50,683 bases of DNA, from the NCBI GenBank assembly GCA_019634415.1, contig JAHQVJ010000151.1, forward strand, positions 1 to 50,683, written 5' to 3'. A model generated the notes under the pieces. That model was not told the origin of the DNA. It saw nothing but the letters and a program-made list of their open reading frames with translations, and made no database searches. This document shows positions 8,116 through 16,147 of the stretch, piece after piece (the stretch's first letter is position 1; every line of letters begins with the position of its first letter). The stretch comes from Myxococcales bacterium. GTDB taxonomy: Bacteria > Myxococcota_A > UBA796 > GCA-2862545. The translations under genes were made by a program, and so were the position numbers.

Positions 8116-10305
8116 ATGTCCGCCATCACCCGACCCTCCCTGCGCGCCCTGCTCGACAAGGGCCCCCTGCAGCCCAGCTACCCGGTGCTGCCCGTGGTGG
8201 ACGAAGGGGACCAGACCAACGTCCCCGGGATCTACGCCGTGGGGGAGCTCGCTGGCACCCCCCTGGTGCGCTTGGGCCTGAACGCCGGCCACGACGCCAT
8301 CCAGCGGATCGCGCCGACGCTGAAGGGCGCGGCCGGCACTCGCGACGATCAGTACGACATCGTGATCATCGGATCTGGCTCGTCGGGGCTGGCGGCCACG
8401 GTGGCCGCCAGGGATCTGGGCTTGAAGGTGGTCACCTTGGAGGCCGCCCACTTCGCCAACACCTTCGTCACCATGACCAAGGGCAAGGTGCTGTTCGCCG
8501 AGCCCGAGGACGTTCGGCTGCGCAGCCGTGTGTGGTTCGAGGAGTGCACCAAGGAGGAGCTGCTCGACAAGTGGCGTGCGCTCCGCGACAGCGAGGGGCT
8601 GGACATCCGCGAGCAGGAGCGCGTCACGGCCGTCCGCGGCCGCGAGGACGACTTCGTGGTGCAGACCCCCCAGGGCGAGTACCCGTGCCGCCGCGTGCTG
8701 CTGTGTCTCGGCAAGGCCGGCAACCCACGGAAGCTGGGCGTGCCAGGCGAGCGAGAGCACGCCGAGCGCATCCATCACAAGCTGCTGGACCCCGACGACC
8801 ACACCGACCAGGACATCGTGATCGTGGGGGCTGGCGACGTGGCCTGCGAGGCGGCCATCGCCCTGGCCACACCAGGCCACAACCGCGTGACCCTGTCGGC
8901 CATCGACGCCGAGTTCACCTACCCCAAGCAGCGCAACATCGACGCCGTGCGACAGCTCGAGGCCGAAGGCAAGCTCACCATCTTGCTGGGCACCAGGGTG
9001 ACGGCCTTCGGAGCGCAGACCTGCACCATCGAAGGTGATGGCGATCCCCGTGAGGTCCGGTACGACCACGCCTTCGAGATGATCGGCGCTGAGCTGCCCA
9101 TCCGCTTCCTCCGCGACGTGGGGATCCGCCTCAACACCGACTGGCCCATCGGGCGCTACGCCACGCTGCTCGCCGTGTTCCTGGCGGTGTACTCGCTGTA
9201 CTCGCTGAAGTCCTTCGGCAAGGGCAGCCTCACCGAGTTCCCCTTCAACCTGCTCCTCTCCGTACAGACCTACGATCTGTGGCTGAGCACGCTGTTCTCT
9301 GCAGCCTTCGCGCCGTTCTCCTTCCTGTTCTCGGCCGAGCAGATCGAGCAGCTCCACGCGGACCGCGGCTTCCAGCAGGGCTTCCTCTACAGCGGCCTGT
9401 ACACCCTCGTCATGGGCGGCTTCGGCTACGAGGCGCTGATCCGTTGGCGCGGCAAGGCCCGGGATCCGCGGTACCAGACCTACCGCTTCGCCACCCTGAT
9501 CGGGTTCCAGGTGGCGTTCTTCTTCATCGTCAACGTGATCGGCGTGCACGCCGTGGGCGTGAAGTACGCCTGGCGCGCGTGGGGGCTGTACCAGCCGTTC
9601 CCGCTGTTCTTCAACACCTACTTCTGGTGGTACGACGACCCGCTGTGGCTGATGGCCTTCTTCATCGGCTTCGGATTGCTGGGCACCTTCGTGGCCATCC
9701 CGCTGCTGTCGCGCAACCACGGCAAGCGCTTCTGCACCTGGGTGTGTGGCTGCGGAGGATTGGCCGAGACCCTCGGAGACCGCTGGCGCCACCTGGCGGC
9801 CAAGGGCCCGCGCAGCCGCGCCTGGGAGTTCCAGGGGCTCGTGGTGGGGGCAGCCGCCTTCCTGATCGCTGCCGTGCTCGTGGGCATCTACGACACCCAC
9901 GGCGACAACGTCTGGTGGTACGCCTACAACTACATCGTGGACTTCTGGCTCGTGGCGGTGATCCCCATCGCCGTGTACCCGTTCTTCGGGGGCAAGGTGT
10001 GGTGCCGCTACTGGTGCCCGCTGGCGGCCTACAACGGGCTGCTCGCCGGCTGGTACGGGCGCCTCAAGATCGTCGCCAACGACCAGTGCATCACCTGCAC
10101 GGAGTGCAGCAAGTACTGCCAGGTGGGTGTGGACGTGATGGCCTTCGCCAAGAACAGCCAGCCCTTCGACAACTCGAACACGGCCTGCATCCAGTGTGGG
10201 ATCTGCATCGACGTGTGCCCGATGGACGTGCTGTCCTTCGAGACGAGCGACGGCCTGGCCACCAAGCTCATCGCCGAGGGGCGCAGCACGGGTCTGTCGG
10301 CCTGA
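8116..10305 (+). CDS. Flavin/NAD(P) oxidoreductase fused to a NapH-like membrane polyferredoxin
   Basis: Predicted 729-residue inner-membrane electron-transfer protein. Residues about 80-330 form a YpdA/thioredoxin-reductase-like unit with an FAD motif GSGSSG (86-91) and a nucleotide motif GAGDVA (238-243), but no CxxC redox pair. The C-terminal half has several transmembrane helices, NapH/NosR-type Cys motifs (TWVCGCGG and WCRYWCP), and two 4Fe-4S motifs: Cys658/661/664/668 and Cys691/694/697/701. Residues about 20-65 (NVPGIYAVGELAG) look like the C-terminal FAD-binding segment of such reductases, so the flavoprotein seems permuted. GAGGAG precedes the chosen ATG. It probably moves electrons between NAD(P)H and a membrane or periplasmic partner; the partner is unknown. 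Confidence 0.85.
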   Translation: MSAITRPSLRALLDKGPLQPSYPVLPVVDEGDQTNVPGIYAVGELAGTPLVRLGLNAGHDAIQRIAPTLKGAAGTRDDQYDIVIIGSGSSGLAATVAARDLGLKVVTLEAAHFANTFVTMTKGKVLFAEPEDVRLRSRVWFEECTKEELLDKWRALRDSEGLDIREQERVTAVRGREDDFVVQTPQGEYPCRRVLLCLGKAGNPRKLGVPGEREHAERIHHKLLDPDDHTDQDIVIVGAGDVACEAAIALATPGHNRVTLSAIDAEFTYPKQRNIDAVRQLEAEGKLTILLGTRVTAFGAQTCTIEGDGDPREVRYDHAFEMIGAELPIRFLRDVGIRLNTDWPIGRYATLLAVFLAVYSLYSLKSFGKGSLTEFPFNLLLSVQTYDLWLSTLFSAAFAPFSFLFSAEQIEQLHADRGFQQGFLYSGLYTLVMGGFGYEALIRWRGKARDPRYQTYRFATLIGFQVAFFFIVNVIGVHAVGVKYAWRAWGLYQPFPLFFNTYFWWYDDPLWLMAFFIGFGLLGTFVAIPLLSRNHGKRFCTWVCGCGGLAETLGDRWRHLAAKGPRSRAWEFQGLVVGAAAFLIAAVLVGIYDTHGDNVWWYAYNYIVDFWLVAVIPIAVYPFFGGKVWCRYWCPLAAYNGLLAGWYGRLKIVANDQCITCTECSKYCQVGVDVMAFAKNSQPFDNSNTACIQCGICIDVCPMDVLSFETSDGLATKLIAEGRSTGLSA

Positions 10306-10318
10306 GCTCACCAGAGCT
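10305..10318 (+). terminator. Small hairpin after the oxidoreductase gene
   Basis: AGCTC and GAGCT (10305-10309 and 10314-10318) form a 5-base stem with a 4-base loop that begins at the last base of the stop codon. It lacks a T-tract, so it could be a weak terminator or an mRNA-end structure. Confidence 0.25.
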
Positions 10319-10351
10319 GTCGAGCCCAACTCGCCTACAACCGAGTCGAAG

Positions 10352-10364
10352 CGAGCAACTTGCT
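10352..10364. repeat. Short palindrome upstream of the WD40-caspase gene
   Basis: AGCAA (10354-10358) and TTGCT (10360-10364) flank one base. The sequence begins CGAGCAAC, resembling the arm of the inverted repeat at 1252-1285. It lies about 32 bases upstream of the WD40-caspase start and could be an operator or chance. Confidence 0.25.
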
Positions 10365-10395
10365 ATGTTTCGAGCCGGCTCGGGAGAGGGGGCGC

Positions 10396-13300
10396 ATGTC
10401 GATTCGCTGGATTCATCCCTGCGTGGCGTTGTTCACGGCCATCGGCTGTAGCGGGGGCAAGCTCCCGCCGCCCGCTGCCGACGAGCCCTTGCCCACGCTC
10501 GAGGCTCGCCTCATGCCGCAGCTCGGCCACACCCGGCCCGTGGTCGAGGCCATCTTCGCCCCCGGAGGCGACTTCGTCGTCACCGCCAGCGAGGACGGCT
10601 CCATCGGGATCTGGGACGGTCGCAGCGACAACCTGTTGATCCGCCTGCCCACCCTGGGCCCGGTGCACGACGTGGACCTCTCTCCGGACGGCACGAAGGT
10701 GGTGGCCAGCTCCCGAGACGGCACCCAGGCAGTCTGGTCGCCTCGGACCGGGGAGCGGCTCTTCGATCTGAAGGGCATCGAGGCCGACGAACGCATCCAC
10801 GACGTCCACTTCTCTGCAGACGGCAAGCAGATCCTGGGAACCCCGGAGAACCACCGGAGCGGGCACGTCTGGAGCGCGACCGACGGTAGCCTGCTCTGGA
10901 CGGTGCCCGCGAAGACCGAGTCGTCCTGGATGCACCTCGCCTTCGCTGGCGCCAGCGCGGACGTGCTGGCCGTGGACAGGAAGGGAGCTGTGGTGCGGTT
11001 CCGCGAGGGAACCCCCGAGCCCGTCGCTCGGCTCGAAGCACACGAGTTCAGCATGGTGCAGACCTCGCCCGACGGCACGACGTTGCTGACCTCTGGGCAG
11101 AGTCGGGCCTCGCTGTGGGATCTCTCCACGGGTCAGCGCACCCATCGCCTCCAGATCGAGCGCTGGGCGAGGGTCGCAGGCTTCAACGAAGACAGCACCA
11201 AGGTGTTCACCCTCGATCCGACCGTGTCCGGAGGGGCGGTGGACGTGTGGGACGTGGCCAGCGGCGACCGGCTGCACCACCTCACGAGCCTCGAGGGAGG
11301 CCAGTTCCAGTTCGCAGCGTTCTCCGACGACGGCGACTTCCTGGTGGCAGCGGCCAACGACGCCTCGGCCGCCGTGCTGGACCTGACCACCGGCGAGCGA
11401 CGCCACACGCTGAAGGGGCACGACAAGCCGCTCCTCGGAGCCACCTTCTCCCCCGACAGCGCGCGGGTGGTCACCGTGAGCCGCGACGGAACGGCCTCCG
11501 TCCACGACCTGGCGACGGGCGAGCGCACCTTCCACCTCCGTCCCCGAGCGGCCCCCGTGATGCGGATCGGGGTGTCTCCCGGCGGCAACCAGCTGGTCGT
11601 CGGATCGATGGACGGCTCGGTGACCGTGTGGGACGCAGCCCTGGGAAGCCCCCTCTTCCACCGAGAGGACCATGACGGCCTCGTGCTGACCGCCGAGTTC
11701 TCCCCGGACGGCGCGCAGATCGCCACCAGCGGCCCGAACGGTCAGGCGTTGCTCCGCGACGCGACGACGGGCCGAGTGCTCCACGCCCTCCGAGGCCACG
11801 AGAAGGCGCTGGTGGCTGCCATGGCCTTCTCGCCGGACGGAGCCACCGTCGTCACGGGAGCAGCCGACAACCAGGCCATCCTGTGGGACGCCGCCACGGG
11901 CGAGGAGCTCGGTCGATTCGAGGGACACCGCGGCGCCATCCGCGACGTGGACTTCTCACCCAGCGGCGACCGCATCGTCACGGCCTCCTGGGACCACCAC
12001 AGCCGCGTGTTCGACGTGGCCTCCGGCGAGATCCTCCTCGAGATGGTCGGAGGAAACAACAGCCCCAACAACCACGCCGAGTTCTCTCCCGACGGCTCGA
12101 TGCTGGCCACGGTCAGCGGCGACCAGCAGGACAGTCGGCCCCTGCTGTCCAGTGCGGCAGACGGTCGGCACCTGAGTCGGCTCGAGACGGAGTACCGAGG
12201 CCAGGCCATGATGGCGCGCTTCAGCCCCGACGGCTCCCGTGTGGCCACCGCGGGGCCCCTCAACGAAGCGTATGTGCTGGACGCCTCGACCGGCGAGCAG
12301 CTGCTGGCCCTCCGAGGGCACGTGGGGGACGTGTTCGCCACCGCTTACTCCCCCGACGGGCGCCTCCTCTTCACCGGAGCACGGGATGGCACGGTCCGGA
12401 TCTGGGACGCGCAGACCGGCGCATCCATCGGCGCGCTGATGAGCTTCGAGGGAGGCGACTGGGCGGTGGTGGACAGCGCGGGTCGCTACGACGCGAGCCG
12501 CCCCGACCTGGAGGGCCTGGCCTGGATCATCGGCAACGCGCCCTACGGACTGTCCCAGCTGCGCGACCTCTACTACACGCCAGGGCTCGGTCGACACCTC
12601 CTCACCGGGGGCAGCGACGACACGCCCATCCGCGCCGTACCTCCCCTCGACGAGATCCAGCCCCCTCCCGACGTGCAGCTGACGACGCCCGAGCCGGGCG
12701 AGTCGCGAGCCGTGCTCACGGTGACGCAGCGAGGAGGAGGCGTCGGGAAGGTGTTCGTGTCGCTCAACGGCAGCGACATCTCCGACGAGGTGGCGTCGAC
12801 GTGCAAGAAGCTCGCGCTGGGGTCTCCCTGCGAGCTGGACCTGTCGAAGCTGCCCTACTACAGCGACGCAGGAGGCAACCGGGTTCGCGCCTGGGCCTCG
12901 GACGTCACGGACCGGGTGGCGAGCCGCGGCCTCGACGTGGCCATCGGCAGCCAGACACGCAGCATGGCCGCGCAGCCCCACCTGTGGGCCATCGTCGTGG
13001 GCATCGGCGACTACACCGGCGACGGGCTGGACCTGATGTTCCCCGCTCGGGACGCCGCGAGCATGGCGCGCGCGTTGGCCCTCGCTGGCCAACGCGGCTT
13101 CGGCGAGGAGCGCACCCACGTCACGCTGCTCGCCACCGACCCCGACGCGGTGCATCCGATCACGGGCGAGCCCGTTCAGGCCCCCACCTTCGACCGGCTG
13201 CAGGCCGCGTTCGACAAGCTTCGCGCTGGCGCCCCCGACGACACGCTGGTGATCTACCTGTCGGGCCACGGGGTGTCACAGCGCGACGCCGAGTCCGACG

Positions 13301-14163
13301 ACTTCTTCTACCTGCTGCCCGACGCCGCCACGATGGCCGACGTCACCGACCCCGCTCTGCGCGCTCAGCGCACCATCTCGGGCAGCCAGCTGGAAGACTG
13401 GCTGCTGCGCAGCCCTGCCGCCCGACGGGTGGTGATCCTCGACACCTGCGAGTCGGGGGCCGCCGTCGACCGATTGTCCACCCGCCGCCGGGCCTTGTCC
13501 GCCGACGCCCTGCGAGCCCACGCCCGCGCGCGCGAGCGCACCGGCGCATGGATCTTGGCCGGGGCAGCCGCCGATCGAGCGGCCTTCGAGGCCAGCCGCT
13601 ACGGCCAGGGGGTGCTCACCTATGCACTCCTCGAGGCCTTCGCAGGGCCGGCGGTGATCAACGGCCAGGTGATGGTCAGCCAGCTCTTCCGCCATGCCGA
13701 GGACAGGGTCCCCGAGCTGGCGCACGGCGTGGGCGGCGTGCAGCGCCCGTTCCCCCGCCGGGGGGCCAACGACTTCCACCTCGGAGAGCTCGACCGCGAG
13801 GACCAGGCCCGGATCCGACCACTGGGTGTTCGCCCGGTGGTGGTTCGCACCGATCTCGACCTAGACGGACGCAGCGACAAGCACGGCCTGAGCGCCAAGA
13901 TCGATGCAGCGCTGCGGGACGTGGCCTCCGAGCCAGGTGCGCCGCTGATGTTCATCGATGCCGACGCCTTCCCCGGGGCCTGGACGGTCACGGGAGACTA
14001 CGTCACCTCCGACTCCTCGGGCTGGCGCGCCCAGGTCTGGCTCGAGGGAGAACGCGACGGCGCCGAGCTGTCCAAGGAAATCTCGGTGGCCTCGAGCGAC
14101 CTCGATGGGTTGGCCAGCCAGTTGTCCGAGGCCATCTCAGGGGTGATCCGCGCCCAGCAGTGA
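10396..14163 (+). CDS. WD40-repeat lipoprotein with C-terminal caspase-like (C14) peptidase domain
   Basis: Predicted 1255-residue lipoprotein. The signal peptide MSIRWIHPCVALFTAIGC ends in a lipobox (AIGC). About fifteen WD40 repeats (units such as FSPDGATVVTG...LWDAATGE) fill residues about 40-690, enough for two seven-bladed propellers. A linker (GDWAVVDSAGRYD) typical of bacterial WD40-caspase fusions and a beta domain follow. The caspase-like domain covers about 858-1090, with His958 in SGHG and Cys1018 in DTCESG. The C-terminal 150 residues are unassigned. The start at 10396 has a G-rich site upstream. The TIR-TPR gene follows 66 bases on. It is likely an envelope-anchored protease whose propellers bind a partner or substrate; the target is unknown. 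Confidence 0.88.
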   Translation: MSIRWIHPCVALFTAIGCSGGKLPPPAADEPLPTLEARLMPQLGHTRPVVEAIFAPGGDFVVTASEDGSIGIWDGRSDNLLIRLPTLGPVHDVDLSPDGTKVVASSRDGTQAVWSPRTGERLFDLKGIEADERIHDVHFSADGKQILGTPENHRSGHVWSATDGSLLWTVPAKTESSWMHLAFAGASADVLAVDRKGAVVRFREGTPEPVARLEAHEFSMVQTSPDGTTLLTSGQSRASLWDLSTGQRTHRLQIERWARVAGFNEDSTKVFTLDPTVSGGAVDVWDVASGDRLHHLTSLEGGQFQFAAFSDDGDFLVAAANDASAAVLDLTTGERRHTLKGHDKPLLGATFSPDSARVVTVSRDGTASVHDLATGERTFHLRPRAAPVMRIGVSPGGNQLVVGSMDGSVTVWDAALGSPLFHREDHDGLVLTAEFSPDGAQIATSGPNGQALLRDATTGRVLHALRGHEKALVAAMAFSPDGATVVTGAADNQAILWDAATGEELGRFEGHRGAIRDVDFSPSGDRIVTASWDHHSRVFDVASGEILLEMVGGNNSPNNHAEFSPDGSMLATVSGDQQDSRPLLSSAADGRHLSRLETEYRGQAMMARFSPDGSRVATAGPLNEAYVLDASTGEQLLALRGHVGDVFATAYSPDGRLLFTGARDGTVRIWDAQTGASIGALMSFEGGDWAVVDSAGRYDASRPDLEGLAWIIGNAPYGLSQLRDLYYTPGLGRHLLTGGSDDTPIRAVPPLDEIQPPPDVQLTTPEPGESRAVLTVTQRGGGVGKVFVSLNGSDISDEVASTCKKLALGSPCELDLSKLPYYSDAGGNRVRAWASDVTDRVASRGLDVAIGSQTRSMAAQPHLWAIVVGIGDYTGDGLDLMFPARDAASMARALALAGQRGFGEERTHVTLLATDPDAVHPITGEPVQAPTFDRLQAAFDKLRAGAPDDTLVIYLSGHGVSQRDAESDDFFYLLPDAATMADVTDPALRAQRTISGSQLEDWLLRSPAARRVVILDTCESGAAVDRLSTRRRALSADALRAHARARERTGAWILAGAAADRAAFEASRYGQGVLTYALLEAFAGPAVINGQVMVSQLFRHAEDRVPELAHGVGGVQRPFPRRGANDFHLGELDREDQARIRPLGVRPVVVRTDLDLDGRSDKHGLSAKIDAALRDVASEPGAPLMFIDADAFPGAWTVTGDYVTSDSSGWRAQVWLEGERDGAELSKEISVASSDLDGLASQLSEAISGVIRAQQ

Positions 14164-14177
14164 GGCGCATCTGCGCC
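14164..14177 (+). terminator. GC hairpin directly after the WD40-caspase stop codon
   Basis: GGCGCA (14164-14169) and TGCGCC (14172-14177) are perfect inverted repeats starting at the base after the stop codon. There is no T-tract. It may stabilise the mRNA end or partly terminate before the TIR-TPR gene. Confidence 0.3.
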
Positions 14178-14229
14178 GGGCTTGCCCTGTGGGACGCGCG
14201 TCAGGCAGTATGGACCCGCCGGAGAAAGA

Positions 14230-15168
14230 ATGTCCGACGACAGGGCCCCGTTCGACCTCTTCCTCACCCATGCGCCCGCCGACAGTCCCGATGCCCGCGC
14301 CTTCGCCGACCGCCTGAGGTTGGTCGGGCTCGCGCCTTGGCTGGTGGAGGAGCAGCTCGGCCACGAGGTGCATCCGGAGCAGGCCGTACCCACGGGCTTC
14401 AACATGGCGCCGAACGTGGTGGTGTGGCTCACGGAGAGCTGGCTCGCCCAGCCGTGGGCCAACTGGGAGCTCGACATGCTCCGGCAGGCCAGCGAAGCCG
14501 GTCGTCGACTCGTCCCCATCCTCCACGTGGCCTGGGAGGAGAGCCTCTTCGGACCCTACCTGTCCCAAGGCCTCGTCATCCCCAACAGCGTCACCGAGGA
14601 CGACGAGCGGCTGTGGCTCGTCTACTGTGCCGTGTACGGTCAGGCTCCCGGCCCCCGCGAGATGTGGCAGTCCAACGGACACGCCCTGCTGGCCCAAGAC
14701 TTCGAGACCAAGCACGCCCATGCCCAGGCCTTGGCCAACGGAGGAGACCTGTACGGGGCCGCAGACCTGTACTCCGACGTCATCGACGCCAACCCCGATC
14801 ACGTGGCTGCCCACATCGCCCGCGGGCGGCTGTACCTGGATCTGGGTGACTTCGCGCGGGCCATGAGCGACTTCACCGTGGCCGAGGAGCTCGCAGCCGA
14901 CGACCCCGAGCCCCGAGTCGCCATGGGGGACCTGTACTTCGCACGAAAGGACTACGTGGCCGCCATCGACTACTACGACGTGGCCCTCGAGGTTCTACCG
15001 AGCCACGCCATGGCCTTCTGCCGGCGCGGTATGTGCCACTACTACCGGAAGAACTACCCCGAGGCGCTCCAGGACCTCGAAGCCGCCGAGCGCCTCGACG
15101 CCGAGATCCCGAACCTCATGACCTACGTGGCCATGGCGCGAAAGAGGGCAGGTAGGCGCCGCCGCTAG
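14230..15168 (+). CDS. TIR-domain protein with TPR repeats
   Basis: Predicted 312-residue cytosolic protein. Residues about 8-135 match a TIR domain: FDLFLTHAPAD opens the first strand, and SWLAQPWANWELDML carries Glu80 where NAD-cleaving TIR domains place their catalytic Glu. A linker leads to about four TPR units from residue 160 on (AHAQALANGGDLYGAADLYS, then AAHIARGRLYLDLGDFARAM and similar). GGAG lies just upstream of the ATG at 14230; a longer in-frame start at 14182 has no site. It lies 66 bases after the WD40-caspase gene on the same strand, so it is probably co-transcribed. A signalling or cell-death role is inferred from domain type. Confidence 0.85.
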   Translation: MSDDRAPFDLFLTHAPADSPDARAFADRLRLVGLAPWLVEEQLGHEVHPEQAVPTGFNMAPNVVVWLTESWLAQPWANWELDMLRQASEAGRRLVPILHVAWEESLFGPYLSQGLVIPNSVTEDDERLWLVYCAVYGQAPGPREMWQSNGHALLAQDFETKHAHAQALANGGDLYGAADLYSDVIDANPDHVAAHIARGRLYLDLGDFARAMSDFTVAEELAADDPEPRVAMGDLYFARKDYVAAIDYYDVALEVLPSHAMAFCRRGMCHYYRKNYPEALQDLEAAERLDAEIPNLMTYVAMARKRAGRRRR

Positions 15169-15242
15169 CACATGTCTCCAAATGTCACCGCGCTCGCGTC
15201 TGCACGGACCCAGACCGAGGAGGGGATTCAGGAGGAGAACTC

Positions 15243-15737
15243 ATGTTGAACCGCATCCTTGCCGGCGCGGCCTTGTCGCTGATCCCGGTCGGAGGGGTCG
15301 CCTTGGCCCAGGAAGAGGCCCCGATGCCCGAGCTCCGCGTCCACGTGGATCGTCTGGCCCAGGACCTGCTGGCGTCCCACGTGAAGCTGAACCGGGTGCG
15401 GGTGCGTCTGTGCGCTGGCGGCTCGTTCACCCTGGACCTGAACCGCGAGGTGGATCTCGTCGCGGGCATCTCCATCCCCATGCCCGACGTGCCCCTGTGC
15501 GCCGCCATGTTCGAGTGGGGATCGGAGCTGTCCATCGTGGGACACGACGGGCAGGGAGAGTTCGCGCTCGTCGCGACCCCGGGCGTCACACGCCTCAAGC
15601 TGGGACCGGGCGCTGGGCATCCTCCGCTGCGCCCCCTCGAGCTGGTGGACGGAGATCCGGCCTCCCGCAGCGTGCCTCGCCTGTTCGCCGAGGTCACTCG
15701 GTTCCACGCGGATCCCGACGACGCATTGGAGCGGTAG
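15243..15737 (+). CDS. Secreted protein of unknown function
   Basis: Predicted 164-residue exported protein. The signal peptide MLNRILAGAALSLIPVGGVALA precedes QEEAPMPELRVHVDRLAQDLLASHVKL in two short blocks. Two Cys (RVRLCAGGS and VPLCAAMF) are suitable for a disulfide. The remainder looks beta-rich, and no family was recognised. GGAGGAG lies just upstream of the ATG. A lipoprotein gene follows 53 bases on in the same direction. Confidence 0.75.
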   Translation: MLNRILAGAALSLIPVGGVALAQEEAPMPELRVHVDRLAQDLLASHVKLNRVRVRLCAGGSFTLDLNREVDLVAGISIPMPDVPLCAAMFEWGSELSIVGHDGQGEFALVATPGVTRLKLGPGAGHPPLRPLELVDGDPASRSVPRLFAEVTRFHADPDDALER

Positions 15738-15790
15738 CCGGGGACAATTGGGTTAGTCCGAGTTCGTGCGGGGGCACCCCTGGAGGACCC

Positions 15791-16147
15791 ATGAACCGAT
15801 GGACGACCTGGACCGCGCTGCTCCTCACCTCGGCGCTGCCGCTCGTCGGATGCGGAGGCAGCGGCGCCTGCGAGACCATGACGGTCACCGTCACCGTGGT
15901 GAACACGGACGACGAACCCCTGCCCATGGCGCTCGTGTCGTACCAAGGGCTGAACGCCGATCCCGTGGAGTGTCCCCAGGTGGAGGGCAACACCTTCGAG
16001 TGCGATGTTCCCACGGACGGCGACTACAACGTCTACGCCGAGCTCGAGAACCACAACGGTGCGGCACAGCGGGTCACCCCGGACTGCGAGGCCGACGAGG
16101 CCCCGTCGGTGGTGCTGCGCATGGACACGCGGATCGGCGGCGTCTAG
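15791..16147 (+). CDS. Small lipoprotein, carboxypeptidase-regulatory-like fold
   Basis: Predicted 118-residue lipoprotein. The signal peptide MNRWTTWTALLLTSALPLVGC ends in a lipobox (LVGC). The mature part (TVTVTVVNTDDEPLPMALVS, then DGDYNVYAEL) looks like a single beta-sandwich of the carboxypeptidase-regulatory/CNA-B type, with four further Cys likely paired. GGAGGA precedes the ATG. Its stop codon shares a CTAG palindrome with the stop of the convergent gene. Confidence 0.75.
   Translation: MNRWTTWTALLLTSALPLVGCGGSGACETMTVTVTVVNTDDEPLPMALVSYQGLNADPVECPQVEGNTFECDVPTDGDYNVYAELENHNGAAQRVTPDCEADEAPSVVLRMDTRIGGV

Noticed and set aside
7948..10329. 793-residue open frame opposite the oxidoreductase gene
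   Set aside because: It covers the clearly coding flavoprotein/ferredoxin gene antisense; no domain is seen.
10396..15168. CBASS or other nucleotide-signalling defence operon
   Set aside because: No nucleotide cyclase, SAVED or STING-type gene accompanies the caspase and TIR genes; only the pairing itself is reported.
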